A stretch of DNA of 64,000 nt from Leuctra nigra. Its lineage: Eukaryota; Arthropoda; Insecta; Plecoptera; Leuctridae. Location of the stretch: NCBI GenBank assembly GCA_934045905.1, contig OW203763.1, positions 15,940,948 to 16,004,947 of the forward strand. Reading direction: 5' to 3'. Within the stretch, counting starts at the first letter, position 1. Every line of letters starts with the position of its first letter. Both the position numbers and the translations under genes were made by a program. Positions 44,400 to 58,482 of the stretch are shown one piece after another. Below the pieces are notes generated by a model, which was not told where the DNA came from, did no database searches, and saw only the letters and a list, made by a program, of their open reading frames with translations.

Positions 44400-46928
44400 A
44401 ACACAAATTATAATGACAATATATCATTTTATTATTTTTTTACATTTACATTTGTTTAGTTGTCATTTCCATGATGCATTCAGTTTTAGGTACATATACC
44501 ATAGATTTCCTCTCATTCTTTGATAACCGATAGTACGAAGGCACGATATAGCAAAAATATGCTACGGCCAAGGCATAAGGGACGGACCCTAATGAATCTA
44601 AGGCATTATAGTTTTAAAAAGATATGGATCTTCATTTCAATTTAATTAGTGTGTAAAGTAAACTTAAGTCTTTGACTAGTCATAAGTTTATCATAAAAAA
44701 GAAATGTAATGAAATCAATATGAAAAATGATCAATTAATGCTATACTAAGAAATATTATCTATTATAGGAGAATAATAGATTATTATTGCACAGAATCTG
44801 AAAGCTGATTTTCTGATTTACGGATGTAAACTGTGTTTGCTGAGCAATCTTTCGGTCCACTATACAAAATCCCTAGAAATTATGTTACGGAAAATGAATT
44901 TCCTAATATGATTACAAGGAAAGTTCATCAAAGTATTCAATTTCTTTGATAGAAGAATTAAATACTTTATTTTCGCATGGAATTGTTAAATATTTTTGAT
45001 GATAACGACCTAACATAATAACTTAAAGATTGTTATTAGTACAAGTTTCAATTTCTATAAAAGATTTTGAAAATCTGACTTGGTTTTTATAGACAATTGA
45101 AATGCTTTTTTTATTTAATTATATGTTGTTATTATTATATTACTATTATTAATATTAATATTATCATCATTATTATTATAATAATACAATAAATACTATA
45201 ACTGTTCTAAGGACTCTATCACTAGGACTAAATTAACTACATAATATTTAGATCATTCGATTGACAATGAGAATACACTGACAAAGTTACATGACAATGA
45301 TTATTACAGTACTTTCCAATTAGTTTAACAGAATTGTGATATAGTATGAAAATAAGACTGTATATTTTCTTCTCTGAGGCGAAATGTGTCCAATCATCAT
45401 TCATTGCCTATAATATACAGATTCTTTGTTATCAAAATGTTCACCTTAAACTGAGAATTCGGTGGGGAATGAATAATGATGAGATGTAATGACCCATACA
45501 CATCAATTCAAATTTGGTTAAAAAATCTTTGGTCACACCGAATTTCAGAATAAAACAAAACACCGATCTCTTCAGACACTTGTATTATTTTTCTCATCAG
45601 TATAAGAAATTATGTGAGATTGCATTCATAAAATAATATATATTTTCTTATGCATTTTTACTTTTTAATTAGGAGAAAAATTGTGATTAATTTTTTTCAA
45701 TGTTCGCTAACATTATAATGAATTAACGGACAAAAGATGAAAAGATGTATTCACGCATAGATTTAGAAAAATCTAGAATGTCGGAAAAATTATTTTTTGA
45801 ATCTTTCACTCTAATGAATTTGTTTGTTAGGTTACAGTAACCATACAAAATATACTAATGCTAAATTTAACATTGTCTAAAATAAATTACCAACCGCATT
45901 TTTCTGTTTAAGTACAATATTCTCTCAACCAAGGATCAATTCCCACCTTGCTTAGGTAATCTATTAAATAGGCCTTCGCTGCGTTACAAACTATAAGAAT
46001 TACAAATAGTTCAAAATTATTCCTTAATCGAATTTTCCTATATTTAATTAAGTTGAAACATTTTGTTCCTTTAAATTATTATATATTCTTATTCACTAAC
46101 ATTTTGAATTAACATATTATACATTAGTCTGCCTGAATAGCCAGGTTAAAGTAACCATAACTAAAATAAGGACTAGATCGTATTCAAAAATAAGATAGGC
46201 AGCACAGTCGTTTGCCAAAAATTAAGCTCACCTTCAAATTTGAATAATTAATTAAAAATTATAAATAGAGAAGTAACAGATAACTAATCGAAGTTCTATT
46301 GTGCACTATTGACCTTTAACGCCAAGTTATTTGCTAACATTGTCACTTGATTCGAAATTCGAAATTTGTGTTTCTATGAAAAATCCACTGGCTCCCAGTT
46401 TTGGTTTGGTTGCCAAATTGGCTCCTATCGTAATTGTATCAGATAAACTGTATCACTTCCTATCAACTACTCTTGATTCCTGACGTAAGTACATGCCTAA
46501 CGAATCGACTCTTTCAACTTCTAAGTAATCAGTTAGGTATGCCTACTATTTTATTATAAATTATTATAAAATAACTTAACTTATTATATTAATTTTCACT
46601 GTAGCCACAGCTCCTCATTATTTTTTTGTAGAATTGCTTATTCGATTGAATATCAAACTTTACTTCATTCAATTTAACAGTAAAACTGTTTTACACAACC
46701 TTTAAGTAAATCATTTTTTTTTAAATCTTAAACCTTACGTTTAAGACATCGAGATAGAATGTTTTAACATAGACACTGTCTTAAACTCATTTATAAGGAT
46801 TATACTGATATGGTCTATTATCAATGTGAACCTTTTGCCAACTGACAAACATCAATTCAGTTCTATTAAATGACATTCTTTGAGAATCGCTCTGCCTGGT
46901 TATTTTGTTGCCTAGTGACTGAATGGTA
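44400..46928 (-). other. Probable long AT-rich 3' UTR of the RBM24-like gene
   Basis: This 2.5 kb lies directly downstream of the minus-strand stop codon at 46931-46929. It has no other gene, very high AT and few recognisable repeats compared with the neighbourhood. Possible minus-strand AATAAA hexamers occur, for example at 44428-44433. Long 3' UTRs are common in RNA-binding protein genes, but the transcript end cannot be set from sequence alone. Confidence 0.35.
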
Positions 46929-47074
46929 CTACTGCATGCGTGCCTCTTGTAGCGAAGCCTGCGCTGCAGTCTGGTATGGAGACAGGCCTGGGAAGCCGCC
47001 TGCGCCGGCAGTCGGTAAGCCCGCAGCCTGGGGTAAAGCCGCGTAAGTGTAGGGTGTTACGTAGCTAGTTGCAC
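46929..47074 (-). CDS. Rbm24: RBM24/RBM38-like RNA-binding protein, terminal coding exon
   Basis: Read on the minus strand, an acceptor GTCGTTACAG precedes GTGCAACTAGC. Joined to the leftover G of the previous exon it gives GATSYVTPYTYAALPQ, then AGLPTAGAGGFPGLSPYQTA, and ends EARMQ-stop (TAG at 46931-46929). The exon encodes 48 codons of Ala/Gly/Tyr/Pro-rich tail. The last three residues RMQ match the C-terminus of vertebrate RBM24 (DRMQ). The family binds U/G-rich RNA through an N-terminal RRM and controls splicing and mRNA stability, notably in muscle. The tail is low complexity and probably disordered. Confidence 0.85.
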
Positions 47075-48999
47075 CTGTAACGACAACAAATTAGGTTTCA
47101 AGATCGTTTCAGAGTCAAGTTTATTTATTGATTTATTTGTAGGCCTTACATTTCACTATATTTCACTTGATACATACATGTACAAGAATAGTTTGTAAGC
47201 TGTCGATAAAACATATTGAAATAGCATTTAATTAAAATTTAATTAAAAGAGCAATGGAAGAATTCATCCATATTGTAAATTGAGTATTTGATTAGAACCT
47301 GTTTTACATTGTTTTTGTAACATTGGCGCTTACTCTTTCCAGTGGGTTTAAGACTATGAGGAAGGTGATTAACAATTTATATTCCCATATTTACCGGGTC
47401 ATAGTCTGTGATACGTGGATTAAGAAGTTGCTGGTGATATTGATCCCTTTGTCTAGTATTAAAATTATGTACATTGCCATTCAGTGTAAAAGAAGAATAG
47501 TTGTCAAATACAAACATTAAAATATCTAATATATATAGTCCAGTAAGAGTTAAAACGTTAAGCTTTGCAAATAGGTCTCTGCAGGATTCCCTGTTACCAG
47601 AGTCCGTTAAAACACCTAATAACGTTTTTAAGTACCTAATAAATAGAGTTTGGACGACTCCAAACTATGGTAATAGAGAGGGGATTCAGGATTTTCGACG
47701 AGGATGTGTTGATCGATTGATCACATACCAATACCAAACAAAAACAGTTTACTGTAAAAAGATACATTCTATAGTGCAATTTGCATTTAGGTTATGCTAA
47801 ATGCTAAATGCACACCTTAGGTTTACTTTAGATAGTCACATAATTATTTTGTGTTCGAATTAATTTCATTAAAAAAAGTATCAATACGTTTTTTTATGTT
47901 TTTCTAGATAAAGTGACGTTCAACTGCGAAGTATCTTGAAATTAGTGCACGAACCATTATATCCTGAATTTAATTGTAGTAATTGATTGACAATGATTTC
48001 GGAGAGAAGACATAACAAAGGAGCAAACTTGCAATTTTCGTAAAAACCACTAACCCGACCTATATTTGTTTCCACAGGTGATGCTTTGCACTAAGTGAGC
48101 TATCCGGACAGACATTCATCAGGGAGAGGATTGAAATCTCCGAAGAGAATGGTGAAAGAGCACATAATCACGATACAGCTCCGAATTGATTGCTTGGCTG
48201 ATCGTTGCTAATTCCTGCTCGTGTTGCAATGAACAATGACAAACAAACACTTTGCCAAAGTCTGCGGGATGAACCATTTGGGTTGCCAAATATTTGTCGT
48301 TTAACCTTCTCGTTAGCTACACTGGAATTTTAAATTTTGTATCATGTTTTAGAATATTTTATCAACGGAATTTAAACACATAATTAGTTAATCCAGATTC
48401 AATTATGCTTTATGTATGAACTAAGCATTTTCACCAATTACAGTACACATTGATTGAGTACACAGAAACAAATTCCCTTCCAAACAACTTTTTATTTCAT
48501 CTGAAACCAAATACCAGGGAGTTTAAATGCATAAAAATACATAACTGACTATGTGGTTTGTGCGCAAAAGAATTGTGCGCTAATATTTTACATTCGTGGT
48601 GTCACAACACAACATTAAAAACTTTAACACAACATTTATTATACAGTCTGTTTGCTCAAGATTTGGCCCGTACAGGAAAATTCGGATTATAGATATCAAA
48701 ATGTGATAAGAAGAATATAGAGTAAAAATACGTATCTCGTTTAGGTGCATGCGCTTGAAATCCGCGGCGAAAAATTATGATTTTCCAGAAAATTAAGGGT
48801 ATACAGAAATTTCAAATAGGATTAGATGGTCAATGGTTAGAACTGAATCTAGTTTCTCCAAATTATAGGGGACTACAAATTGATTAGTAGGTATATGGGA
48901 AACATATTCACACCGATAATTCAAATTTTCCCACAGGTCCAAAGCCTTAGCAAACATACTATATCTATTATTTTGAGAATGTACCTCGATAACACGCAC
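47075..48999 (-). other. Last intron of the RBM24-like gene
   Basis: A 1.9-kb intron with donor GCAG-GTGCGT at 48999 and acceptor TTACAG at 47075 (minus strand), phase 1. It is AT-rich with no recognised exon. Open frames at 47.3-47.8 kb show no family motif. Confidence 0.75.
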
Positions 49000-49214
49000 C
49001 TGCAGCACTCGTGTAAGGATAAGTTTCAAATCCATTCGGATATTGTCCTGGATAAGAGACTGCTGCTGCGGCCGCTGCGTTCTGGTACTCGTAGAACTGC
49101 GACGTGGCTGCGGCGAGCGCAGCGGCGTGCGACATCGGCGCAGGTGGCAATGGAACTATCCCAGCAGGAGTGGCGGTCAAGTAAGGCGATGGATACACGT
49201 AACCCGGCGGTACA
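49000..49214 (-). CDS. Rbm24: RBM24/RBM38-like protein, penultimate coding exon
   Basis: A 215-nt minus-strand exon between acceptor TTTGTCTAG and donor GCAG-GTGCGT. It reads VPPGYVYPSPYLTATPAG, IVPLPPAPMSHAAALAAATS, QFYEYQNAAAAAAVSYPGQY and PNGFETYPYTSAAG. This parallels the vertebrate RBM24 linker and tail: HYVYPQA followed by an SPYIDYTGAAYAQYS-like segment, a poly-Ala run and YPYA. The base composition is far richer in C and G than the flanks. If the intron is retained, the frame runs on only to ACYRGTFSK then stops. The GC-rich exon also creates overlapping frames on the plus strand, which are shadows. Confidence 0.88.
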
Positions 49215-51531
49215 CTAGACAAAGTAAACAAGATCGCGTTAGAGTTCGGGTTGTTAGTGAGGTGGATGCTGGAAGAGGTGATGTAGACACGTCGATGACT
49301 TTGCAGCTCCTTTTGAGAGAAAAAAAGAGTTATTATTTTACACCACAGTTTTTAGATATCATAAAGAATACAAATTTATTTAAATACCTACGTAATGATA
49401 GATACAAAAATATATGTTTCAACTAACACGATGGGCTGTTTGCATATTGCCGTTTACACCCTTGATTCGATTTCCTGATTCAAATTCCCATTATTTTCGA
49501 ATGTTTTTATTTAATGTCAGCTTAGTGTTTTTCTTTGTCATCACGATTATTACGCGCCCACTTCCTCAATCACCACGTAATCTCTCCATTTCCTCGCAAA
49601 TGCTGGTATAGTTACAAACTACTGTAAGGTACAGTTAACTAAGTGGCCTGCGTTATAATTGTAGTGGTAAAGTGAAGTGCGTAAACCCGAATGAAACCCA
49701 ATGATTTGATGATGAGTCATTGTGGAAATTCTTGTAGAAGCAAGCAAAAATATCCTAAAGGTGTTGCAAGCATTTTCCAAGAAAAAAAAACAGATCAGTA
49801 AAAATTACTGAGAATTTAAAATAATAAGTTAAACTGTGTATGCCTATAACTCAAGGAATAATCTCTGAATAATTTGGCTTGAACTACTTATACTTAGTCA
49901 ACATGGCTCATTAATTGTTTATTCAATGTTCATTACTAACCATCTCAATAGCAGTAATCATTCAATACAGCCTTTGTTTTATGCACAATTTTTACCAAGA
50001 TTGGTTTTGACCAGTACAAGTTCAAATTTGAGAACTTTTTAGCAGCAAGTTTCCAAAGCTCATCCACCGCAGTTCGTAACAGCTACCACTTTTCGCAAAA
50101 TCAATTTTCCATGTTAAGGAATAGTTTACAATTGATGATTATTGAATGGTGAAGTTTCAAAACCTCATCCACCATTTGCTTGCGGCTGAGTAAACCGTTA
50201 TCAGTAGCATGTTATCAATGCCGTGCATCGCATGTCCTATATCACCACCATGATACCGTTGTCGGCCGACAACAAAAAAATCATGTGATAATTTGAGGCA
50301 TAGTCATTAGATAGGCAATTACGTTCACCCATTCCCTGAATTTCTACAAGGTTTTTCACTCCATGATAATACGTACATAAAATATAGATAATAAAAGTGG
50401 GCACTATTTTTCGGCTGTCATTTTCTACAATTTTATTATCATTTTGATTAACGAAAAGAAACATGTTTTTTTTAGAAAGTGTATGATAAACAAAGATAAT
50501 TAGTTGGCAAAAGATTATGAATGGCCTATTTGACAACCTACTTAAAACACGTTAAAAAATAGTGTAAAATTAGAACGAGTGGTACCTGAACAGAAATCCT
50601 TAAAAAATATGCGACTTGTAAGTTGAATAAGTAAAATTTGAATAATTTATTATTGCGTAGTCAAGTGTATGTGCCAACTGGAAAAATCTATTAAAGTCGA
50701 TTAAATTGTCTGCCGATTTTTTTTTTGTTATTCTCCTTAGTTTCATAATCCTCTACTTGCATGAATAATATATCGCTTTCGCATGCAAAGCAGTGTCGTC
50801 AAGCATGACGCTTCTCACTGTCATTAATGACATCCTGTAGCAAGATATGTCATGTGCACCTTCACAGAGGTGCGCAAATAGATTAGCAAATATCGACAAT
50901 ATATTATTGTTTCGATGAAACTCGACTGAATAGATATTGCAGGGATACAGAGTTTGTCACTAGCATTGCAATTCGAATAATTTTGTATAAGTTAAAACAT
51001 TATATTTCACTGGATGTTATGTTATAATCATATATTTTCATTAGACAAATAGAGTTCCTCAATTAATAAATAAATAATACGTCCGGAAAATGTTTTTTAA
51101 CTGCGTTTAAAATTCAAATACATTTCTGTAAACATAGCGTCAAAATTGGGAACGACAAAACTTCGTTATTTCAGTTCAACTTTGGGTAGGTATGGCCAAT
51201 ATTTTTTAGCCAATTCTAAAGTTTCGTTAATAAAGTCACTTTCATTTGCAAGCAATTACAAATAATATACCTACTAATTTAATTAACTTACTTGTTAAAT
51301 ATTCTTCACATTCAAATCGATGGCAGAACATTTAATGTAAATAAAAGTCTAATGAATGTTGGAAATACGTATTTAGCTAACTTTACATGTAGTACGTATA
51401 TTTCACCATGGGAGGTTGTTTGTGACTATATGAAGCGTTTCATCATTGTCTTGTGCGCTGTATCTTTCTCTTCTGGCTGTCGAAAGCATGCAAGGTCAAT
51501 GATTTGAGTTTAGAGAAGATGCAGCAAGAAC

Positions 51532-51585
51532 CGGCGACACCGACGGCGACGGCGACGGCTAGAGCGACGTCGCCAACGCCGGTGT
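51532..51585. repeat. CGACGG-type microsatellite
   Basis: CGACACCGACGGCGACGGCG and neighbouring CGACGTCGCC copies form a short, imperfect hexanucleotide repeat, strikingly GC-rich for this intron. Similar GTCGCCGTC/GGCGTCG sequence lies at 40030-40130. Confidence 0.6.
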
Positions 51586-52531
51586 AACGAAATCAAACAT
51601 AAATAAATGACAAGGCAGGTGCTGAGACCCATTCTACCACGGGTCGCCTCAAAGCCTCTGTTCTAAAAGTGTCTACCCTTGGCAACTTTTCAAAAAGACG
51701 CTAAGAAAAATATCAAATTACTTCCAACTCCTAATACGAAGATCTATTTGAATTTATTTTATGTTCTTGTGGTCTTAGTTTAATGTTATTATTAGCATTT
51801 CCAGCATCCTAAAGGGTTCTTTAGACAAGAATTGGTAAGAATTGGCATTTAAATCAGGAAATTATCATTATCCCACGTTTGCAGATCCGCCATTCCCGGA
51901 AGCTTGGCATTTCGACAACAAAATGGTCGCCAAAGCGTCTTGTTTTGGTGAGTGATTAGAGAATAACAGCTCGCTTTCAGGTGACTTTGGAAGAGCGCCA
52001 TTGAAATCGCAGTCTATGTGACATCCAAATCTCTTTCGAAAATGAACACGTGTTACTTGCTGATGGCATCAAAATGGTGGCCAAGCTCGTGAGCTATCGC
52101 CTGCGGTTTTGTCATGCTTTTCGCAACGAATTTAGAATTATCTTTTTTCTTCCCCAGTCTTGCTTACGAACATATGTCTCTAAAATATCATTATTCAGTG
52201 GAACTTTCAACTTGCCTACTTATTTCTAATGTTTGCAAGATGCGTCTTTTGAAATATAATTTGCCTTAAAATGCAAGAATTTGCTTTGAAGTCAGAATTC
52301 GTTTAGTAGCCTCGCGTCATGAAGAAGAAACAATTCATCTCATGAATAATTAACAAATAACTCTCTTCGAAATCAAATCTAAATTTAAATCTTACAAATT
52401 TACTCTGAAATTCATTATATTTTACTTTCAAGTTTGTTGTTAAACCAAATACTTAAAAAAAATAATGTGGATAATTGGATCTGAGGAGTCACAGCTTAAT
52501 CAGTCATAATCCTCTGCGCCTCAGTGTTGAT

Positions 52532-52555
52532 GGGGGGGGGGGGGGGGGGGGGGGG
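52532..52555. repeat. 24-bp G homopolymer
   Basis: A run of 24 G in the large RBM24-like intron. It could form a G-quadruplex on the plus strand. Run length may be affected by sequencing or assembly. Confidence 0.9.
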
Positions 52556-54071
52556 CAGTCATTCGGAGCACATTGCATCTGCATATGCGCATCAAATGTA
52601 TTATGCTGCATGTGCATCTGACCGAATGTACGTTGAGTGGACTAGAATTTATTTCATAGTGTTTTAATTGCGTTCGTTAAACAGAGTTTATGTGTTGTCT
52701 TGTCTTTAACGTCATTCTTTGACGTCAGCGTAAATCAATAAAATCGATAGAATTGTTTTTCAAAAATTTCGAAATCTTTTTAATGGTTGAATTTAAGAGA
52801 TCTGGGAATTGTTGCTGTTTTTTAACAGAGCAAGAAAAAAACAGCAAACCAAATATCCATTTACTTCAAAGTGCGTGTAATTGATTGTTTTAGTCATGAT
52901 TTTAGTTCAGACTTGGTACTGCTTTTACATCTAGAGTGATGTTACCCATAATAAAAACTGGGTTGGTTCATAATCCAATAGGTAGATATCACCGTGGTAG
53001 TTATAGTGGAATAAAATATGTCCAAATTCATTGTCTATCTTAAAAAAATAAAATGATCAGGCAAAAATTTGGTATCAATCGATTCCCGCTTTAGTACAGT
53101 AGTAATTTGTTATAAATTTAATTCAGTTTTCATAGACTGAAGATCAACACATTATTGAAGGTTAATTTGAGTTGCATCTAGAAGTACCTACATTTGACTT
53201 TCAACCTCAGACATTATGGTAAACTTCGTCAGGACTTTCTAACCATGTGGCAGAATCTTAGCTATCCATCCATGGGGTATGCAAGAAATTAGAAACTTTT
53301 TAGTGCTTCGTTTCAATGTCATAAGCTAATGTTTGAATGGGGTACCTTGGATAAATTCATGAGAGATGTCTAAGAATAAGATCTTCACGAACAGATGATC
53401 TGCAACGGGCATACATGTATTCTTTTTGCTTACTGAAAATATTCTATAGCGTAGGTACTGAAAGAAAATGTGGTTTCAGAAATATAATATATAATAGTAA
53501 TACTCAATTTAATGTTCATTGAGAGACTTTTGATATTGATGTCATCTGTTCTTAATTTCGTATTTTGTTCTTCATTCATAAAATTTTGTATTTGAAGGGT
53601 TGGGAGGGGGGGTTTATGTACTGACAGCATTCAAAACTGTCACATAAATATAACTGAAATTTCGATACCAATCGACACAATCGATAAAGTACAAATGAAA
53701 TCAATAAGCCTAGACAATAATAATATTAATAAAATAACAACAATTTTGTTGTTGCTAAAGGCGGTCTACTCTACTTTGGCACACGTGTTTCAAACAAAGC
53801 CACAACACCCCTAATTAAAAAAACGTCAAATGAAAAAGGACTTAATATTTTTTCATGAACAAATACACCCAAAAATTCAAGGCTGACTCAAAACTCGTTT
53901 TAAAACCAAACTCCATCACCGTGCAATGTATGTAACAATAGAGAAGCAGGACTTACTATTATTTTTGTAATTGATATTTTGAAATCCAAGAAACATCATG
54001 CTCGACTCACAAAGATTCCAGCATTTTTATATTGTTAGTAACAATTAAATATTAATATAAAAATAGAAGAT

Positions 54072-54359
54072 GTGGGTAGAGCACCATTATTTCTTACAGA
54101 GAGGAAAAATATTACGGTTTATTCCAAAATGTATGTTACAGAAGAGTATAAAAAGAAGTTGGCTTTTGACATACATGCCGTCATTGAAAGGTCGCTCCAA
54201 TGTTCAACATTCACTTTGGATATACACTACTGTGCAGAAAGTGAAAACATTGAAAGTCCCGTAGATAATGCTTTTCTATTCACTTTTAGGGGAAGAATCA
54301 TTCGTCAGCTACGTCTGATAAATTCAGATCAGTTTGCAAAGCCAATAAAAAAACATTGA
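54072..54359 (+). other. Unassigned 95-codon open frame in intron
   Basis: Starts MGRAPLFLTERKNITVYSKM and continues with mixed charged and hydrophobic residues (FTFRGRIIRQLRLINSDQFA) to a TGA. Its amino-acid make-up is more protein-like than most short frames here, but I recognise no family and no splice site or promoter supports it. It could be a decayed transposon or retrogene piece, or chance. Confidence 0.15.
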
Positions 54360-57300
54360 CTATGGGACTCTAAATTGTATTCCAATATTGTACATCAATC
54401 AAAATGAGGCTAGTGAATTCGATTTTAGAGTAGAGTGTAATTATTAATTGCATCGACATTGAAACCGAACTTGAGGTAGCTCTTTGATATCACGAAACAA
54501 TAAATCAAATTAATTATTTTATATTTTATTATACTATCACCAAATAAGTTCTTAGCTTAACGCAGTTTGCTTCGTTCCCTTAAATTCACATAAAACATAC
54601 TTATAAAAATAATTATATCGAATATAAAATAATAAAATGAAAGAAAGGTGAAAAAAATGAAAAGTGATGTGAAATAAGGAACAAAATTAAACAAACACCA
54701 ACAACAAGGATTGTATGAAAATTTGCTGCACAAAATTGGTACATGTACCAATAGAGTATAGAGTCTCAATATAAACTAAAAAACGTTTATATTGAAAAAT
54801 TATACTACTTTCGTGATTTTGCATGTCAATAACCAACATTCCAACAACTAAACAAGAAAAAACACTCAAGATAGTAGTTGAAAAAAACTGGAATAAATAT
54901 AAGAATCTATAAAAACTGTGAAATTAAGAACTGTAACACCACGCACGGCACGCTCACACATTCCTACATTGTTTACATTTTGATGAGCGCTCCGCACTTT
55001 TCACGTGCGCCAATTTCGTGGGCGCAGTTTGCGAAAATCAGCCACAACATTCACTCGAACGGCAGCCACCTCTGTGGATAAAAAATTAATATACACCCTC
55101 GTATTGACATAGAAGAAAAAACAGTTTTAATTTATAGAATTATTTACCTGGTAATACTAAATTTATGACACGATATAAGATACAGATACCTATATATGAA
55201 TGTGTGCATATTACAGAAAATGTGCATACATATCTTATTCAAATATCATTTGATGACACATTACATGGTATCGATGAATATATAAAATACATTGACGAAT
55301 TTGGAGTTTTACTTTCTATATCATGAACATTTCATGTTAAACATGACTCTCATAAACAAATTCTATATATTGTTCAATTCAGAAACGAATGTGGGGGAGG
55401 GGGAATGATGATTTGACACTAAAATTAAGTTAGCTGTGCAAAAAGTTTACACTCGACAAGTCATGGTAGCTCTTAAATATGATCAAACGAGCGCATGCTT
55501 TTCGAATAAATTTGAATCATCAATAGCGCGAAATTATGCGAATCCTCTGTGCCGTTTTTCTATTTTTTTGTGTGATAAAATGAGACATAATCTCGTCAAA
55601 TAACACGAGAAAAAGTTATTAGTAAGTAATTGTGAGACTTTACAGTAATAATTTAGCGCACTAAGAAGAAGTTAATATCAGATCTATTTCACTACTGAAC
55701 AATAATTAATGCTATATAGGTGTAAATTGTATTAATCCCATTCTTAGAAATGATTTCAATGAAAAGTATTCCTTTTACCCCTTTAAAAGCCTCGAATAGG
55801 CAACCTGAAATGGAGGCATGATGTTTGTGTTGCCTATACTGATGCAAGATCTCAATTTCTCAAATTGTCTGCAACTGACTGAAATTCAGATTCCGAACTT
55901 GTAATTGGAATGCTACAACAACAATTCGAACTACCACATAATAATACAACAGTGCTATTTGTTATATTTTATATATCACTACACACCATTATAAATATAA
56001 AGTGATAATTATCAAAATTACAATTTTAAAAACTTGATGGTGAAACTTTCTGCACGTGGCTTGTACATTTGTTCCTCAGAGAACGAAGAGGGGTCATAAT
56101 TCGTCTGTTAAAATCAATATCCTATTTGATAAAGTTTGTTTGCTTATATACATACTCGAATGCTCCAAGTTTTTACATGATTAAAATTAATAATTCATTG
56201 ACACAAACAAATTAAAGATGGCAACAGGCTTCAAAATCCAATGCGGAACTAATTTAATTCCATAGCAGCACATTTCTTTATTGGTATTTCCTTTTACTAT
56301 TTCCTGAACAATATGTCAATGCTTGATAATAACGAGCAGGTCGGAACAAAAGCTGATAAAATGTACCCTAATGGAGCTGGACATAGCGCAATTCACCCCT
56401 TCACTCTAGAAACGCTCTAGACATGGCTCTCTAAATTGCTGCTTATTTTCACTTAAAGGGTGGGTAATATAAAGGGAAATAAAATGTTTTGTCCGGTCAC
56501 GCGAGCTGAGTTTGACATGTTAGACGTGTGTTACAAATGACATATCACATTAGAGTATATATAGGTGGAGAATTTTAGGGTATTAAAGAGAAAACCAATA
56601 GAGTTGTGCTCGTTAGGAAATAAGTGTCAATATCACTTGATAACCGATATGTATAAAAGCAAACGAAATATATTACTCAAGAAATTCTCATTTAAGAAAA
56701 CATAGCTGATTAAAGTTTTTGTCTACAAAAGCATGAGGTGTGAGTGTAACAGAAAAAAACGTTTTCATTTCCTACTCATCAATATTCAAGATTATTATTG
56801 CAAATAAACTGACTACTTAAATTTGATGTAAGAAACCAAAAACTGAAAGGTTCGTTCTATTCCTTAGCATGTTATTTCGTTCTGATAAGCCAGGCTCTGG
56901 ACATAACGCTGCAATTTATTAATGCCCTCCACGGCATTCGAACACCCACCTACTAAGGTGTCGTCATTATTCATTCGAGATCGCCATTTTGTTTTTTGCG
57001 CTCGATTGCTTAATGGCATCGATATTGCAACTGCAATGCATTTTGTCATTACAATGCATGCAAACAACTGTCTCCAATCCAACTATGCAATTACCCCACA
57101 TTCTAGCTTTCTAGAGAAATATGTTAATAAATATCTGTCATTACTGTAAAAAAGGAAAATGTTTTCAAGCTTATAACTTGTGTTATTAGTTTAGTTTCGG
57201 AAAACTTTTATTTTGAATTGTTATCTAACTAATTACCTAGTTAAATTCACGAAGCTTATCTTCAATTTTTAAAAAGAAGTCACCTTGTATTTCGTCAGCA

Positions 57301-58424
57301 ATTAACTAAAATAGCTCAAACGAAGTATTTATCAAAGTTAGATTATTACCGTTTTAAATGAGAATTTGCTATCTAAATAATATACAAAATTTTATCAGCA
57401 GTAACCATATAGCTTCCAACAATAATTTCAACTTTACTTTAAAATGTATTATCTAAATTATTTTCATAATTGTAGTGATTTCAGCTGTTTACTAACTGTA
57501 CAACCTTCAGCCTTATGATAACGATTCACACCTTAATTATTAAATACATGAATACAAAATTGCCCAACTACAAGTAAAATATAATACACAATATGTATAC
57601 GATAGCAAACATGAATATCCAATATAAATTTGAACAGCTAGGTAGTACTATAATGCCACGACATTCACAAATCATGTACATATAATGACATATTTTAATT
57701 TACATCTTCACTTTATACAAATTATTAAATGTTTATATTTTATTTAAAAAAAAAAAGCTTGTCTCTAAACAACAATCCTTACAAAGTCAGTAAATATCAA
57801 TGTAAACCTTTAGAATAAAATTATGACACTGCAGTCTTATTAATTTGACAGATGACTTTTGCAAAAAAGGGAACTCAATTCAATTTATTAATTAACTAGA
57901 AATACTTATGTTAACCCCAACCCCCTCTCATGGTAACATTAAATCTGTACAACAGAGGAAGAAGGGTCCATTTCAATGATTGAGCAGTAGTTTCCCCTTC
58001 ATCCAAAAATATTTTAAAAAGTGATACCAGTCATTTTGTAAGAGAATTCACAATTACTGTATTTTGTTGACATCAGTCAAATTTTAATTGATAGAGCTTG
58101 ATTACATCATTCCAAAAGTGTGCAACGCTAAATCGAGAAAATGTACTATACCCCTTCCACCTCCGAGATACAAAAATAATTTTGACATTACATGACAATA
58201 AACAAATACCACAAAATCTAAACTAAACAATACTAATTGTATGCTTGTTACACCATAAAATTGTCATCTTCAATTAGTGCTAATAATCACGAATGATCGA
58301 CAATTTCAATTAGCAGCCGGTGTGTGATGCGCCGACCGCATTCTGCTTCTTGACACGTGACCTCTGACATCACGATGGTAATTGCACGCAGGATAATGGC
58401 GCGATTAGTAATCAGTTAACTTAC

Positions 58425-58482
58425 CCATATTGACTTGGTAGTACTGTAGGATAGCCTGCTCGAAGTCCAGGAAACGGAAACC
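58425..58482 (-). CDS. Rbm24: RBM24/RBM38-like protein, 58-nt internal exon
   Basis: A minus-strand exon with acceptor GTTTCCTCTTAG and donor TATGG-GTAAGT. In the frame that joins to the next exon it reads FPFPGLRAGYPTVLPSQYG, then continues VPPGYVYP. This is the stretch that in RBM24 follows the RRM and leads to the HYVYP motif (GFAFG...). It is too short for simple ORF finding and was identified by splice signals and phase: it enters after one base of a codon and leaves after two. Skipping it would shift the frame and give a stop 12 codons into the next exon. The RRM-coding exons are upstream, beyond position 64000 or unrecognised. Confidence 0.78.

Larger units (their letters stand above)
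49215..58424 (-). other. 9.2-kb intron of the RBM24-like gene
   Basis: Lies between donor GG-GTAAGT at 58424 and acceptor TCTAG at 49215 (minus strand). No further exon was recognised. It contains a 24-bp G homopolymer at 52532-52555, a CGACGG-rich microsatellite at 51532-51585, and a 95-codon plus-strand open frame at 54072-54359 of unknown nature. Otherwise AT-rich with no clear mobile element. Confidence 0.65.

Noticed and set aside
48880..49426. Plus-strand frames of 112 and 127 codons
   Set aside because: They are shadows of the minus-strand RBM24-like exon, with arginine-rich translation typical of the reverse frame of an alanine-rich exon.
58440..58482. Alternative reading GFRFLDFEQAILQYYQVNM of the 58-nt exon
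   Set aside because: It does not join in phase to the next exon, while the FPFPGLRAGYPTVLPSQYG reading joins exactly to VPPGYVYP and resembles the RBM24 family.
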